From contig KV419407.1 in NCBI GenBank assembly GCA_001630475.1, forward strand, positions 124,001-188,000: DNA of 64,000 bases, read 5' to 3'. Below, piece by piece: positions 31,967 through 43,526 of the stretch. Both the position numbers and the translations under genes were made by a program. The DNA comes from Sistotremastrum niveocremeum HHB9708 (lineage: Eukaryota; Basidiomycota; Agaricomycetes; Sistotremastrales; Sistotremastraceae). Position 1 is the first letter of the stretch. Every line of letters starts with the position of its first letter. Below the pieces are notes generated by a model that was not told the origin of the DNA, ran no database searches, and saw only the letters and a program-made list of their open reading frames with translations.

Positions 31967-33480
31967 ATGTCTGACCCATCAACAGATGAAATCTTGGATT
32001 CTTATGTATGTTGGGAGCTTTCCCTATTATCAAAATCTTCAACATCCCCATGACAGGCCAACGCGCTGTTTGACAAGATGATTGGTGATATAGTCCTGGA
32101 CATCGCGCTGCAGTCTCACAAGCAGATCTCGCGTTCAAAAGCTGTATGTAACATATGCCACACTCGGTGAGTCCACCACAAGGCATCCCTCTATCTTATT
32201 GACGAATATCATAGATGTGGTCAAAGTGCGTCGCTTCTCGACTTCTTGCTGACATCAGACGCATCTCTCATGCATTCCAGTCCATCTTCCCTTACCTGCT
32301 TCTGTGGCAGCTTCAAGTCGGAGTCAAGGATCTAGAACGGCTTCTCCTTCTCCCTCTGCTAAACAAGACTCAAATGGAACCAGCACTCCGACTCAAAAGG
32401 GCGACGGAAACATCTACTTCGACTGTTTGAACTGCAAGCGTCCGGTATGCTGAAACAAACGGCATCATTCTATTTTCATTGGATCTCGTTTTTAGATAGC
32501 GTCAAACCGCTACGTTCCTCATATGAGCTCATGCATGGGTATTGGGACCGTCAGAAGAGGGACAACAAGAAACATCAATGGGAAACCAAAGTAAGCTTCT
32601 CGTAGCCCCTCAACATGTCTCTGATTGCCGAATAGATCTGGATCTGATGCTGGGCGATCATCCCCCTTCCCTGACTCAGCTTCTCAGGGAGAACCTAGCG
32701 CTTCCCAGAGCAAGCCCAAGCCGAAGAAATCAAAGCCTGGCAGCCAAGGTAGATTATGTCTGGGCGAATCTCCAGTTCTAAATATCGTTAACTTCGGAAG
32801 ATGGTGTCAGTCCGAAGAAACGAGTCAGTAGAGCGCTCATGGTTTATGATCTATCGCTTATTCTCTCGCAGAGACCTTCGGAAGATACAGCTGCTTTATC
32901 CAGTTCCAAAAAACACAAGCCTTCATTGGGTAAGTAGTCCCGGCACTATAAGCGTCACATTTTGCTGTGCTTACTATGTGAATTTTTTCAGAGCGATCAC
33001 CGTCTGCGTCCGAGTCCATCACTGTATGTTTCGAGCAGCCATGTACCGGATGTTGTCGAATTAACTTTCCCACAAGATCCAATCTCTTTCGCAGTCATCT
33101 CAAGTCAAAATCCCATCGAAACTGCGAGAATCCTCCGCCACAACACTACGAGAAAATTCTGCCTCCCCGGTCAACTCTCCCAAGTCGGATTCTGGGACCT
33201 CGACTGCGTCATCTGGATCTTCTGCAACGAGCCCAATTCGTGGCAATCAACGTATTCCAAATGGAAAGACAACCCTTGCAAAGAATATGTCTACATCAAA
33301 TGATATCAGCATGCTAAAATCACATCCCCTAAGTGCTGCTGCACTTCGACAAAGAGCGCAGACAAGCAGCGTGGATTATATCGTCGGTAAGCGCTCCGCC
33401 AGACCCTCGTTTCTATCTTTGACCGTGACAAAGATGTTGATGACGATGTGGACGATAGTTCTTCCTCGGATGACGATTGA
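31967..33480 (+). CDS. SGF11: SAGA deubiquitinase-module subunit Sgf11-like protein, long form
   Basis: Sgf11 anchors Ubp8 in the SAGA complex that deubiquitinates H2B. Exon 1 is MSDPSTDEILDSY. Exon 2 is the N-terminal helix ANALFDKMIGDIVLDIALQS followed by HKQISRSKAVCNICHTR. After a Ser/Pro linker comes the zinc finger GDGNIYFDCLNCKRP then IASNRYVPHMSSCMG (CxxC...HxxxC), with an intron inside the finger. The remainder is a Ser/Lys-rich tail spread over many short exons (GSDAGRSSPFPDSASQGEPS, KPKPKKSKPGSQ) ending in an acid run, DKDVDDDVDDSSSSDDD. That makes it several times longer than the yeast protein of about 100 residues. Exon borders in the tail are my best in-frame reading. Confidence 0.78.
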
Positions 33481-33588
33481 TTGTCTCTATGCAACTAACC
33501 TATTTATTAGCCCACTATATCACAGTCTATATCATGAATCCCTCACTATCTCCGTTTTTTTCACAGCATCTCCTGTATTATATGTACT

Positions 33589-36120
33589 TTATATCATTTG
33601 CACTGTCCCTCTCACCCGTGATGGGAAGAAGGTCCAGAAGAACGCTAATCCTCCAGTTAGACCCACCAAGATGTAGGGAAGCACGCGAGGACTCTCTGCG
33701 TTCGAAATGGCACCCGTCATGAATGGAAAGAGTGCTATAGGATGGGGATCAGCGACAGAGCACATAAGTTCTGGTTCGACTTACAGCTTCCCAAGCTGGC
33801 AAAGGACGACCTTCAAAGTAACCAGATTAAACAGAGATCAATCTCGCTTCGAAGTGAAACTCACATCAATCCCATGGCAATCATGTGGAATTTTGACGGA
33901 AGAAATTTCGTGCTCAATAGACAAACTATTGGGAAGAGTGGGCCGTAGAGCAGACCGATGACACCCGTACATGCCATGTTTGCGACAACGGAAGGGGTGA
34001 ACCAAATGGCCAAGTGAACCGCAATGGCCGTGACTGCGATTGACAATGAGCATGGTTGAGGGAGCCAGGATGGATAGATACTTGCACCTGTTATAAGACG
34101 TTAGTAGAATGTCACGGTGCGTACAACCGCTTGATAGCTCACATGAGTCCATGAAGGATGGTCTTGATACGATGCGTATCAAGTCTGGCTTCTATTCAGC
34201 GATTTTGAACCAATAAAAAACGAGCCGCCAACCTTCGGAAGTAAATACTACTGAAGATACGGGTGATGGCCATACCAGCCCAGAAAGCTAGGAGCGCGTA
34301 AGGGCACAGGCTGCTGGGAATACATGCCAAATCCTACCACTAGTTGTATATCCCGCGGTTTTTGTATTTGCGTCCTGCAGCGGACCAGTCAGAAAAAATC
34401 TCTGATGTCGAAAACGCAAGCACTTTGGTGCTCAACAAGTAAATAACCATCTAGATGGCATGGATGAGTAACGGGAGTTGATAAGGCAAATCGTAACTCA
34501 CATAGCCCTGAGTTGTAGTTTCACTTTTTCGAAGTAAGCATTTATAGAAACCGTAACAGTAGTCTCAACTCACAGGCCACTGTATAAGCAGAGGAACAGA
34601 GCGTAAGCCCAAATCAAAGGGTTTTTGAGAGCAGAAGCCAGAACTGTTCTCTAACATGAGCTTTCGAGAATCGGACGGTCTCAGACTTAGCATACCATTG
34701 TCTGGTCCTTGATCGTTGTGACGCGGCGAAGGAGATGGGACAGATGCCTCGCAGTCCAACACTCGCTTCCCATCACTAACACTGGATAAGGATGCACGTA
34801 GCAAGGCTGCTCGCTTATCCCGTTCAAGTTCAGGGCCGGTGACTCGGAATACTGTTCCAAGGAAGATGACATTGAGGACGCCGACTACTATAGATCCCAA
34901 ATAGAAGTTTGGCCAAGGGACCCCTTTTGCGACCAAAGTTTGACAGACAATAGGGGAGATACATGCCCCGATGCCTTTCAAATCTGTCAGTGGAAACAAA
35001 ATGAGATGAGAATTTATATCACCCCAAAACCCATGCAATTGCGCTATGGGACTTCCCGGTCTTGAAGTTGCAAATGCATTCCTGTTATTGATCCAATCAG
35101 AGGAATAATCAATATGGTTTTGACCACGCTAAACGTACAATTGACCTGAGCGGAACATCACGTAACGGGTTCAGAAGAATTAAAGAGGAGAGAGAACTAA
35201 CCAGTCAGAAATGCCCTTGCGAAGGCCGCCACCGAGTAGGCGAAAAAGAGAGTCGGTGCACCTCCCTTCAATCCCACTATCACGAAGAAAAGGGAAAGCA
35301 TGAAGGCAGACCAAACTAGAGAGAAGTGGAGGGCTTGAGCTTCGGAGAATCCCAATTCTTTGCCCTTGCCAGCACCGAGTACCCGAGACAAAAAACTGGG
35401 CAACATGGGAACGCGCCTTGCTTTGGATTTGGACACGTCAAACTTTCCCAGATATTTGATGACTGACTCGAGAAGGAAGGTCCCGATAAAAAATCTATCC
35501 CATATTCTGTTCAGCGAAGTCCCAAATAATGGAAGAACCACATACCCAACTGTCGCGGCTACAAAAACAATTGATGACAATGTATATGATAAATGATAAT
35601 CTGCATCGAAATCTGTCCCGAAACGAGATGTAGACAAGTTCATGAATGGGATTCCAAGAGAACTGACAAGGAAGAACCGTTCCCGTGACTAGAAAACGAT
35701 CGACCATGTCAGTATGTACAAACATCTGTGAGTAAAAATGAGCTGACCTCCATCTCCCCATCCGCAGACAAAATAAGCGTAAGAGCCTGCCGCTAGACGG
35801 ATTTTGTCCAATTTTCGAACTCGAAGCTCCGCTTCCACTTGCAGTGAATCGAAATTTGAGGGACTGCATTTTCTGGTTATCGTGCCACAGTCGTCATAGG
35901 GAGGTATTTTAAGGGAGTCAAAAGGTTGTTTGTCAGAGTGGTAATGAACTGAGACGGGGGAGTCAGTGTAGCCTGAGATGGTGGGGGAGCTTTTGTCGAT
36001 ATAGAGTTGAGGAAGAGATGTGAGGATCGAGGCATCCTTCCCAGTGGTAGACTTGAGCACGAGTCGAGATACGCTCTCCATGGAGACTACCTCCTTTTCG
36101 TTAACGTTCGTAGAGTTCAT
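33589..36120 (-). CDS. Major facilitator superfamily transporter (Bsc6-like)
   Basis: A multi-pass membrane transporter with a long cytosolic N-terminus of about 140 residues (MNSTNVNEKEVVSMESVSRL). Membrane parts include LDKIRLAAGSYAYFVCGWGD, YTLSSIVFVAATVGYVVLPL, FSLVWSAFMLSLFFVIVGLK, GACISPIVCQTLVAKGVPWP, FYLGSIVVGVLNVIFLGTVF and MACTGVIGLLYGPLFPIVCL. The sequence PWPNFYLGS and the central charged loop fit a fungal MFS group that includes yeast Bsc6. The end I choose, FPFMTGAISNAESPRVLPYI ... GGLAFFWTFFPSRVRG, stops at 33589. Substrate unknown. Exon borders between 34050 and 34560 are not resolved. Confidence 0.75.
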
Positions 36121-36597
36121 GAGACCAAAGAATAAAGCCCGAGTGACCTATAGGTAGGAGACTGCCTTGGCAACTGTGCGTAGTTTTATAGCATTTGCAT
36201 GACCTTGGATGAGATTTTCATAGAGTGCCTAGAAAGGAAGAAAAAACGGAAGACCGACAGACAGTCGCCGAGTTTGATGTTGAGAACTTTCTGCAAGAGA
36301 TATCCTGCCCCAGCCCTGGACGACATGCAGGGCTGCCCGAACATGAGGTCCCGATCCTCTCATTCTGCCGGACAAAAAAAAAAGGGAAAATAGACAGGAC
36401 GAGTCAAAGAGATTCTTTGAGGTTCATTTCATGGTGGTCGAGGCGAATGCTCCGTCCGTTGTTTGAACACATAGTTACGTCCTGTTCACAAACAAACGGA
36501 CTTTGGCGGGAGTTCGAGCCGTGGGAATTCGAGAGCTTGAGGGACCTGATAATTCTGCCCATGGCGTCCTCACAGTGTGCGTTCTCTGTTCAACCAA
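36121..36597. promoter_or_regulatory. Divergent promoter region of the MFS and PTH2 genes
   Basis: These 477 bases lie between divergent start codons. A run of A residues occurs at 36375-36384. A short plus-strand frame at 36560 (MASSQCAFSVQPNESIF) ends before the PTH2 start and could be an upstream ORF. Nothing else was recognised. Confidence 0.45.
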
Positions 36598-37567
36598 ATG
36601 AATCGATTTTTTGACAGAATTTGTCTTCCAGTATCAACTTACGCTGCTTTGATTGTCGGGTCGCTGTGCATAGGCTATTGGGCGGGGGTCGGCTCGACTC
36701 TGCCCATCACTCGCTCTTCCAATCTCCCTTCTTCGCCTGAACTGCTCGAGCCTGTCGCGCCTGAGAACAGGGACGACGAATCTGAATCTGAAGACGACAT
36801 ACCAGAAAATGATCTCTCGAAAGTCGAACCATCAGCAGATGAGGACTGCAAGCTGGTACGTGACATTCCTTTGACTCGGGAACTTGTCCGATCCGGACCC
36901 CGTCAGGTTCTGGTCGTAAGAACTGACCTCGGGATGACAAGTGGGAAGATAGCCGCACAGTCCGTTCGTTTTCCTATTCTTTGTTGATATATCCTAACTT
37001 GGTGTGGATGCAGGTGCTCGTAGGAATTCTTTTGACGGTGCTCCGCGAAGTTCGCTAAAGACCTTCTGAAAGTCATGCGACCCTTGCCTGTTACAAGGCA
37101 CTCTCGAAAACCAACCCTAAAGTAAGTAAGTTCCTCCAATTCAACGTAATGCATTTACCAAATGTTTCATAGCTGCTCCGACACTGGGAACGAACAGGGC
37201 GAGTTGTTGTATGCGGGTTCTAGGTTTCAGCGAAGTCTTACGTTCTTGACCAGCCAAACGAAAATCGCCGTTCGATGTGCCTCCGAGGATGAACTACTGT
37301 TGTTGCAAGCAACTGCACAGAGCTTGAACGTCTGCGCACGATCAATTCAGGATGCGTGAGTTGAAGCGCCTGGTTTTCGACATTCTTTTCAGGCTTTATC
37401 ATTACTCTAGGGGACGAACGCAGATCGCAGCTGGTTCGCGAACAGTACTTGGCGTTGGTCCAGGTTTGTTTCATGATCCCCAGGATCCGAGCCATACTGA
37501 TACAATTCTCGGACCAGCTCCCGTCCGATTAGTAAACCAAGTAACGGGTAAACTGAAATTACTCTAA
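36598..37567 (+). CDS. PTH2: Peptidyl-tRNA hydrolase 2, membrane-anchored
   Basis: Frees tRNA from stalled peptidyl-tRNA; in eukaryotes the N-terminal anchor places it on the mitochondrial outer membrane. The start at 36598 gives an anchor, STYAALIVGSLCIGYWAGVG, then an acidic linker. The catalytic fold reads RQVLVVRTDLGMTSGKIAAQ, CSHATLACYKALSKTNPK, LLRHWERTGQTKIAVRCA, SIQDAGRTQIAAGSRTVLGV, GPAPVRLVNQVTGKLKLL. Joining IAAQ to HATL needs a 6-base exon (GTGCTC, 37014-37019) between introns 36960-37013 and 37020-37072. The intron 37199-37253 starts with GC (GG|GCGAGT) and joins ERTG to QTKIAV. The C-terminus is exact for the family. Confidence 0.92.
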
Positions 37568-37723
37568 CCACCTAACGAGACCGAAGCACGTTCGACATGT
37601 CAATAGATATTTGACAAATCAGGTATCCTATTATCGTTATGTACATGAGTCATTACTTAATGGTACAGGTAGAGTGTCAAAGATGGGCTGGAAATGACAT
37701 ATATCGTGAATCAAAATTCAGAG

Positions 37724-38069
37724 TCACGCAGTCTTCCTGGTGCCCCTCGAAGATCTTTGACTATTCGTATAGACGAAATATATTATGCCAATCACGGCGA
37801 TGACCACGAAATTGGCTGAGAATATAAGTGAGGTTGTGCGGACAAAATGATGACATATGGTGCTCACCTGCAACGAAGCCTATCACACCTTGGAACAAGT
37901 CCATAAATGCAGAAAGTATACCCGACACCGCCTTGAATGCACCCCCAAGGATGTTTTCGATCATGGCGAATGCCCCAGAGAAGATGGCAAGAATTGAATT
38001 AATCAATGAAGTGAAGACATTGAGAATCGAGCCGATGAGCTCAGTAAATGCAGATACGACTGAAGGCAT
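37724..38069 (-). CDS. Small hydrophobic protein, uncharacterised
   Basis: Two exons, about 95 residues. The first part is a series of hydrophobic/amphipathic helices (MPSVVSAFTELIGSILNVFT, SLINSILAIFSGAFAMIENI, LSAFMDLFQGVIGFVAG). The second exon adds a clear membrane span and basic tail (ANFVVIAVIGIIYFVYTNSQ, then RSSRGTRKTA). The intron (about 37814-37866) is GT-AG. I do not recognise a named family, though similar small proteins occur in basidiomycetes as far as I recall. Repeated helices with conserved Ser/Gly spacing suggest membrane insertion or self-assembly; that is inference. Confidence 0.65.
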
Positions 38070-38255
38070 GGTTCTGCAAAGCGCGAATTAGTGCAAAGCT
38101 TGACAGCACTTCACAATACACCTACAATGTTGGGAGAGTTCGAAAGGTGTTTCTTAGAGGCGGGTCTCGCAGAGCTTTTATACGAACGCGATCATCGTAT
38201 GATGTCATTTGTGGGGTAACGTGGAGTCAAATACGACTACAAGCTTAGGTTGCCA

Positions 38256-39621
38256 TTACAACGACTTGTCACTATTGATGTCCTCCCAGCTCCCCGACAT
38301 GCTAGTGGTAGTACTATGATGCGATCCGCTGACCCTGCCACCCAGTTTGGAGCCTTGAGCCACTTTGGGCCGAATCTCGGCCAACTCGGTTTCAGACCCC
38401 GGCAATGTTATAATCCTAGGTTGCAAAGGCTTCAACTCGCCGGAAGCATGCATATGCTGTATTTTTTCTAGGTCTAAGCCAGCGTCAGCGACGATAGCGA
38501 ATAAAACTCTTTTGCACTTGCCATGAGCCCACATCGCAGCACCAATTCGATTAGAAACCGAAAACAGGAGCCCAATAATCGGTAAGCTCTCAACTAGAGC
38601 TGCAGCAAATCCAAACGCTCGATAGTAATATTTTCTTTCTTCCATAAAAACAGCGACTTGCTGCTGCGTCATTTTCTTCGCAGCAAAGTACTATTATTCG
38701 GTCAATGTAAGAAAGCATGGAAGCCCGGGCTTAGACGAACCGGTTTGTGAAGATATCGCGAAGTGGTAATGCCCTTGAAATAAGCAGCAGCCAGAAGGCC
38801 CAATCCGGGATAGAAGTTGAGTGGAAGAAGGATCACTATCCACAAACGGTTTCAGTATGTCTGGTAAATGTTGAGAACATCGCGAGCTTACCTCTCTGAA
38901 CGATGTATCTCTGCAACCAATTGCCAACCCACTTTTCCCATGTTCGTCCTCCAATCTCTACGGCAGGGGGGTTCTGCCACTCTTCGACGTAGGGTTGCCA
39001 GAACTCAGGGCCCTTCCCTCTTGATTTGACAGTCTCGTCCCATGCTCTATCACGAGCGATTCGTATATTCTTCGACAGGAAAAAGAATATGATAGCGTGG
39101 ATTTGAGAGGAGATGAACAATATCGTGGCATCTGGGGCAGTCGCGATGTTAAGCTCGCTGTGTTCGCGTTAAGGCTCTCGAGAAGACGTACATGTGGTGA
39201 CAGTGAAAGGGAGTTTGTACCCGAATAGAGTATCATGAGAAAGACCAGTTACTCGTGGCGAACTTGGACGGATTGAGCAGAACGTCGCGGTGAATGCTGG
39301 AAGAGGCACACTTGACCAAGAATAGTTTCACGAATGCTCTTTGAATATTGAACGTCAGACCAGTCTATGTCAAATGAGAATCTGAATGAAAGAAAAATGG
39401 CAGGCTCGAACCCAAATGGCTGCGACAATGACGCCTCGCTGCACACCATGTCGACACTTGTCCCAAATTGGCACATACAAGGACTTGGTTGTTACTAGCC
39501 TGTAAACGCCAACGATAATATACGTAGGAGGAAAGTTCAAGCGAGATTGCCTTAGAGAAGCATGGATGTCGCTGGAATCGACCTTGGAAATTGATTCGCG
39601 GCTTGAGTCGATCGTGGACAT
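38256..39621 (-). CDS. EI24-family membrane protein (Lds/Rrt8-like)
   Basis: Fungal EI24-like proteins of the Lds1/Lds2/Rrt8 group, linked in yeast to lipid droplets and the spore wall. The chain starts MSTIDSSRESISKVDSSDIH. It continues with FPPTYIIVGVYRLVTTKSLY, WDKCRHGVQRGVIVAAIW, later GGRTWEKWVGNWLQRYIVQR, then ILLPLNFYPGLGLLAAAYFK, TSRYLHKPYF, and KMTQQQVAVFMEERKYYYRA, FGFAAALVESLPIIGLLFSV, SNRIGAAMWAH. The motif around PLNFYPGLG and the RYLHKPYF segment are typical. A Ser-rich tail ends WEDINSDKSL. It has four or five introns; exact borders near 39170-39360 are uncertain. Confidence 0.8.
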
Positions 39622-39850
39622 GGCTCTAGTAATAAACGCCTAAACGCTGGAGAGAAACAATTGCATACAAATCACTATCTATAAGTATTGTATTGGCGAG
39701 GAGAGAAAGGACGCCTGCATAAGTACAAGAATCGTCTGAATAAGACGATATCTGTACATGGTGCTCTGATTGAGCCTGGTACAACGAATGGTGATAACTC
39801 AAGCATCCAGTAGCAGGACACGCTCCTCCAGCGTTCGAGGAGCAGTTCAA

Positions 39851-40477
39851 TCACGATGAAGGGTCGCGTATAACAGCCAGAAGATAACGTTCGTCTAGTA
39901 AATGAAGTCAGCGTCGGCATAGGTCAAAACGGAACAGGAACCAACCAGGCGAGATGATGAGCTCGTGACGTTTCGTTCGAACTCTCATGAATTTCAGTTC
40001 ATCCTATGCAAAGAAAGTGCTCGTTAACAATACGCCAGTCTAATCGAATCTGATATCTCACCCCCTCCGCCCCGCTGACGTCTTCCAGTCCAACGCGAAC
40101 CGCGTCCACTATTCGTTTCACAGCAGACGCGTATTTCTTGCCTTGCTCGCCATCGAAAACTACGCCTGAATGCCTGACGATACCGATGGGACTGGTCCTA
40201 GTGAGGACGATGTAGCCAAGGACCGAACGATTAGTTGTCAGCGATGAGAGAATCTGTTCCAGTTCAGGCGAGACAGGAGCATTGGTTGACGACGATGTCG
40301 AACTCGGTCCGTTCTGACTGACTACATCTGTAGTGGATGTTCCTTGTGAAGGCTAGAGGTATGCGTTTGTCATTGAGAAGTTATGCACCGCGATGGCAGA
40401 CAAACGAGCTGACCATCTAGAAGACTGGCCCCGACTGAGTTCAAAATAAACGGCCTCTGCTTATGCTCAGGTTTCAT
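39851..40477 (-). CDS. Roadblock/LC7-domain protein (dynein light chain type)
   Basis: Small dimer-forming protein of dynein or GTPase-regulator complexes. The core is LGYIVLTRTSPIGIVRHSGV, VFDGEQGKKYASAVKRIVDA, VRVGLEDVSGAEG, then DELKFMRVRTKRHELIISP and DERYLLAVIRDPSS. A Ser-rich stretch precedes it (NGPSSTSSSTNAPVSPELEQ). The first exon MKPEHKQRPFILNSVGASLL joins through an intron whose acceptor is the AAG before GAACATCC. The start at 40477 overlaps by 15 bases the start of the plus-strand gene at 40463. The start exon is the least certain part. Confidence 0.78.
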
Positions 40478-41811
40478 GGCCGCACTTGGCTCACAAGCAC
40501 TTCGCGTCATTTAAGCACCTGTCCTGTGTTGAATAATGAGGTTCAGAATTCGTCGCAGAGCCGGCCAAAGGGAGCACCTATAGCGAAGAAGTTTCGTTCT
40601 GTAAACCTGAGTTCGTTTCGAAAAACTAGAGCTTTTTCTACCACACCTAACCGTACTAATATAGCTAAAGACGGCTTGTCACTGAACACATCCTCCAGTA
40701 ACCAAGGGGGCATAGCTGGTGCACTTGATGAAAAGATTCTTCGGTCGCCAGAACATTTCAAGCCAGACGGTACTGCGCTTCACCTTGCCAGACGGGAGCT
40801 CGACAAACGGCGAGACACACAAAGTTCTGTCCCATCACTTGAATCCACATCACGACAGAGAATCGATAATGAAAGTCTTGAAAGTATGTTGCCAAATCCC
40901 ATTGAATTTCTGCTACTGATGACCTTCCAGCTCGACCTGCGCCGCCTCAGAGAAGACGAAACCTGTCTCAGACAGATGATCTTGCTGTCATCCCGGACGC
41001 AGGTCCTCGTTCAGATCGTCCCACGTCTCGAGAACCATCGATGAACTCTGCGGATGCTCTTCCAAAGCCCCCAACAACCCGCGCGCCTTACACTGGCACT
41101 CGTCGTCGTCCCCAGACATCAAACTCTGAAGGCCAACCCACTTCTCAGCCGCTAGGCCTTTCTCAACCTGAAGGGTTCACTTTGAGACGTCGGTTCCCTT
41201 CGCAAGCGGATCCTACAGCCACAACCAGTCAATCCCCAGGACGCATGCCTGTTAAGCGGCGACCCAAGCGTCCAGTCCAGCAGGACGGTAATGATAAGGG
41301 TGGGGCTAGGCGGGAAGAAAGGCCTGCTTGGTTTGATGAAGTTCTGGGTCGCCAGCAGACAGCGGAGAACGTCCAGGCCGAGAGCACAATCCCTCGCCTA
41401 GCTCCCATTCAAACGAAGCACGCGTTGAATCACATCTTGACACGAGATCGCAAGCAAGCCTCCCAGGCCTCTGCTCGCACAAGGCTCGACCTTGATCTGA
41501 AGAGGAAGCCTACTGGTTCCCGCGGTACCACTTCCAAATCGCTCGTGCGATCATCTCAGACAGAGTCACAGGTCGCTCAAAAGCGAACCAATACGGGTTC
41601 TATATTACTTTCAAGCTATCGGGGACATCTTCCATACCGTCTGATTGCCATCAACCGACATCCTCACATTACTCCCTATGATTACATGCGACTCACCCTG
41701 GCACGTAATCGGTCGGTAGGCCTGAAATCCAGAGAACGAATCCAGGAGATCGTGCAATCTTTCACTTTTCTCAAACGCCCTGCTCCACACGGCGTTGCTA
41801 AGCAGTCCTAG
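40463..41811 (+). CDS. Uncharacterised, probably mitochondrial protein
   Basis: The N-terminus MLRFHGRTWLTSTSRHLSTC is a good mitochondrial presequence: basic, Ser/Thr-rich and without acids. One intron (about 40885-40931) links the two halves, reading ...NESLET then RPAPPQRRRNLSQTDDLAVI. The middle is disordered and basic (PVKRRPKRPVQQDGNDKGGA). The C-terminal 60 residues look folded and are probably the conserved part: SSYRGHLPYRLIAINRHPHI, TPYDYMRLTLARNRSVGLKS, RERIQEIVQSFTFLKRPAPH. I do not recognise the family. A mitochondrial RNA- or ribosome-linked role would fit the basic composition but is speculation. Confidence 0.7.
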
Positions 41812-41942
41812 GTAAATAGATGGGTATACACTTTGGCGAATATTACTGGGGAGTTTGAATTACATCTAGCTAGTAATGACAACAAATACAAAAAATCCTT
41901 GGGAAGCTGTGCACCCAGAGTGGTATATAATCGAGAATTAAA

Positions 41943-43526
41943 TTAAGGGTGTGCATCCAGAGAGGGTGGGTCGCCATCCTCGGCTTCGGGCTCACGCTCT
42001 GCGATCAATGCCTCCAAGTCTATCCATTCAGGAAGCTCAAAGTCCCTCTTCTCCTGGAGCTCGTCGGGTGCTTTGACACCAAATGGCATCAATGCACGAT
42101 GTGTTGTTCGCGAATTGTGTTCCGTTCTTTGCGCAGCAGCAACAAGAAAGCATGTACCGTGTGAGGTTACAACCTCAGGCGGGGCAGGGGCGTGTTGAGC
42201 AATAGTAGACGTTTGTCTCGTCTTGAGCGGAGGAAGAGAAGCACTCCCTGTCCGTCGCTTGCGCCGTTTTGTGGTCGGCGCATTGCTATGCACCGCACGT
42301 GGCGTGATCTCAGATGAATCTACCTCGGGAGGTGGAGACCCAGAGCTCTCGCGCGAGGAGGACGGAGAGGGACTTGCTGACTGTGCGTGTCCGTTGTTCC
42401 GTTTCGATGGTCCTGGTGATTCTGACTCTGGCTCCGGCTCTGGCATCGCTGACAAAGAACGGCCTTTCTTTCGTCCGGGAAGGGTTTCTACCATAGAAGT
42501 GCTCGCCGGTGCATTCTTGCGAGGGACCTTGAACTTGATTTTGAGCGATCCGTTCGGTTGGGGAGCTGGTAGGCTCGCAGCGCGGTCTTCTTCTGCGTCA
42601 CTGGCGGTGCCACTCCTAGCAACTCGTTTATCGACGGGCCTTGGACGATCTGGTGGAAGTAAAACCCGATATCGTTCCGCGAGATCTTCAGCCGTCGTGA
42701 GCATCATTTGTCGTTTTTGCTCGCATTCTGCGACGTCTTTGCCACCAAACGCCAATGGTTCCATAGCCCGCAGCTGGTCTATCCGCTCTCTGAGCTTGTA
42801 TTGTTCGTGCGTAAGTTTTTCTTTTTCTCGCCGTCGCTGCCGCTTTTCAAATGCTTCATATTTCCGATGGCGAGCAATATATGCTGCGTCAGATGTATCT
42901 TCAAACGCCTGGATATGAGATTCTCTATGAGATTGTGCCGCAGACATGAATATTGCCAAAGCTTACATCGTCTGCTAACCGTGTTCTTAAGCGACCACTA
43001 ACTGTGGCCGCATCGTCCATTGAAGTAAAGTCGGGGGTTTGGATACTCTGTTGTAGACGACAGGATTTAAGGACCTGTGGGTTTCCAAAATACGTTTGGT
43101 AGGAGAGGGGCACGTCCTCTGAACTGTCATGCGGATCATCGCCCGCAGACTCTGCGTCTGGTTGACTCGACAGATTTTGCGCGTCGGTGACCAACAAGAA
43201 CACGGTGTTTTCTGAGATTAACGGTCTATTCTCCTCTACATGCGTCGCGGTGTTAGAACACTGTATATCTTACGAAAAACTGAGACAAACTTACCCGCTC
43301 TTCTCAAAGCGTCCATAATGGTTTGGTCGACATCTGAATGCCCAACACCTGGACCTCCTCTTCGATTTCTCGTGGGGAGCACTCGTTTCTGAGACAACAA
43401 GCCAGACGAGATCACCTCGCCGACGATCTCTTCGGCAGGAGGGGATGCGGGAAGCACTGCGGCCGCTTTAGAACTTGTTCGTCGCCGTTTAGCAGGTGGA
43501 GGCCTCGAGGTCTCTCCTGGGCTCAT
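41943..43526 (-). CDS. Uncharacterised nuclear-type protein with basic coiled coil
   Basis: The start at 43526 gives MSPGETSRPPPAKRRRTSSK, a likely nuclear localisation signal. The second exon is acidic and Ser-rich. After an intron ending ...ATCCAG the chain continues AFEDTSDAAYIARHRKYEAF and EKRQRRREKEKLTHEQYKLR, ERIDQLRAMEPLAFGG, a conserved-looking charged helix. The last third is disordered with further basic patches (TTKRRKRRTGSASLPPLKTR) and ends with a short acidic helix, LPEWIDLEALIAEREPEAED. It resembles subunits of chromatin-modifying complexes in style, but I cannot name a family. It is divergent from the PDH E2 gene, 153 bases apart. Confidence 0.72.

Noticed and set aside
42223-42918. 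A 231-residue plus-strand frame
   Set aside because: It lies opposite the basic, Ser-rich nuclear protein, whose composition makes long opposite-strand frames likely; the spliced minus-strand gene is far better supported.
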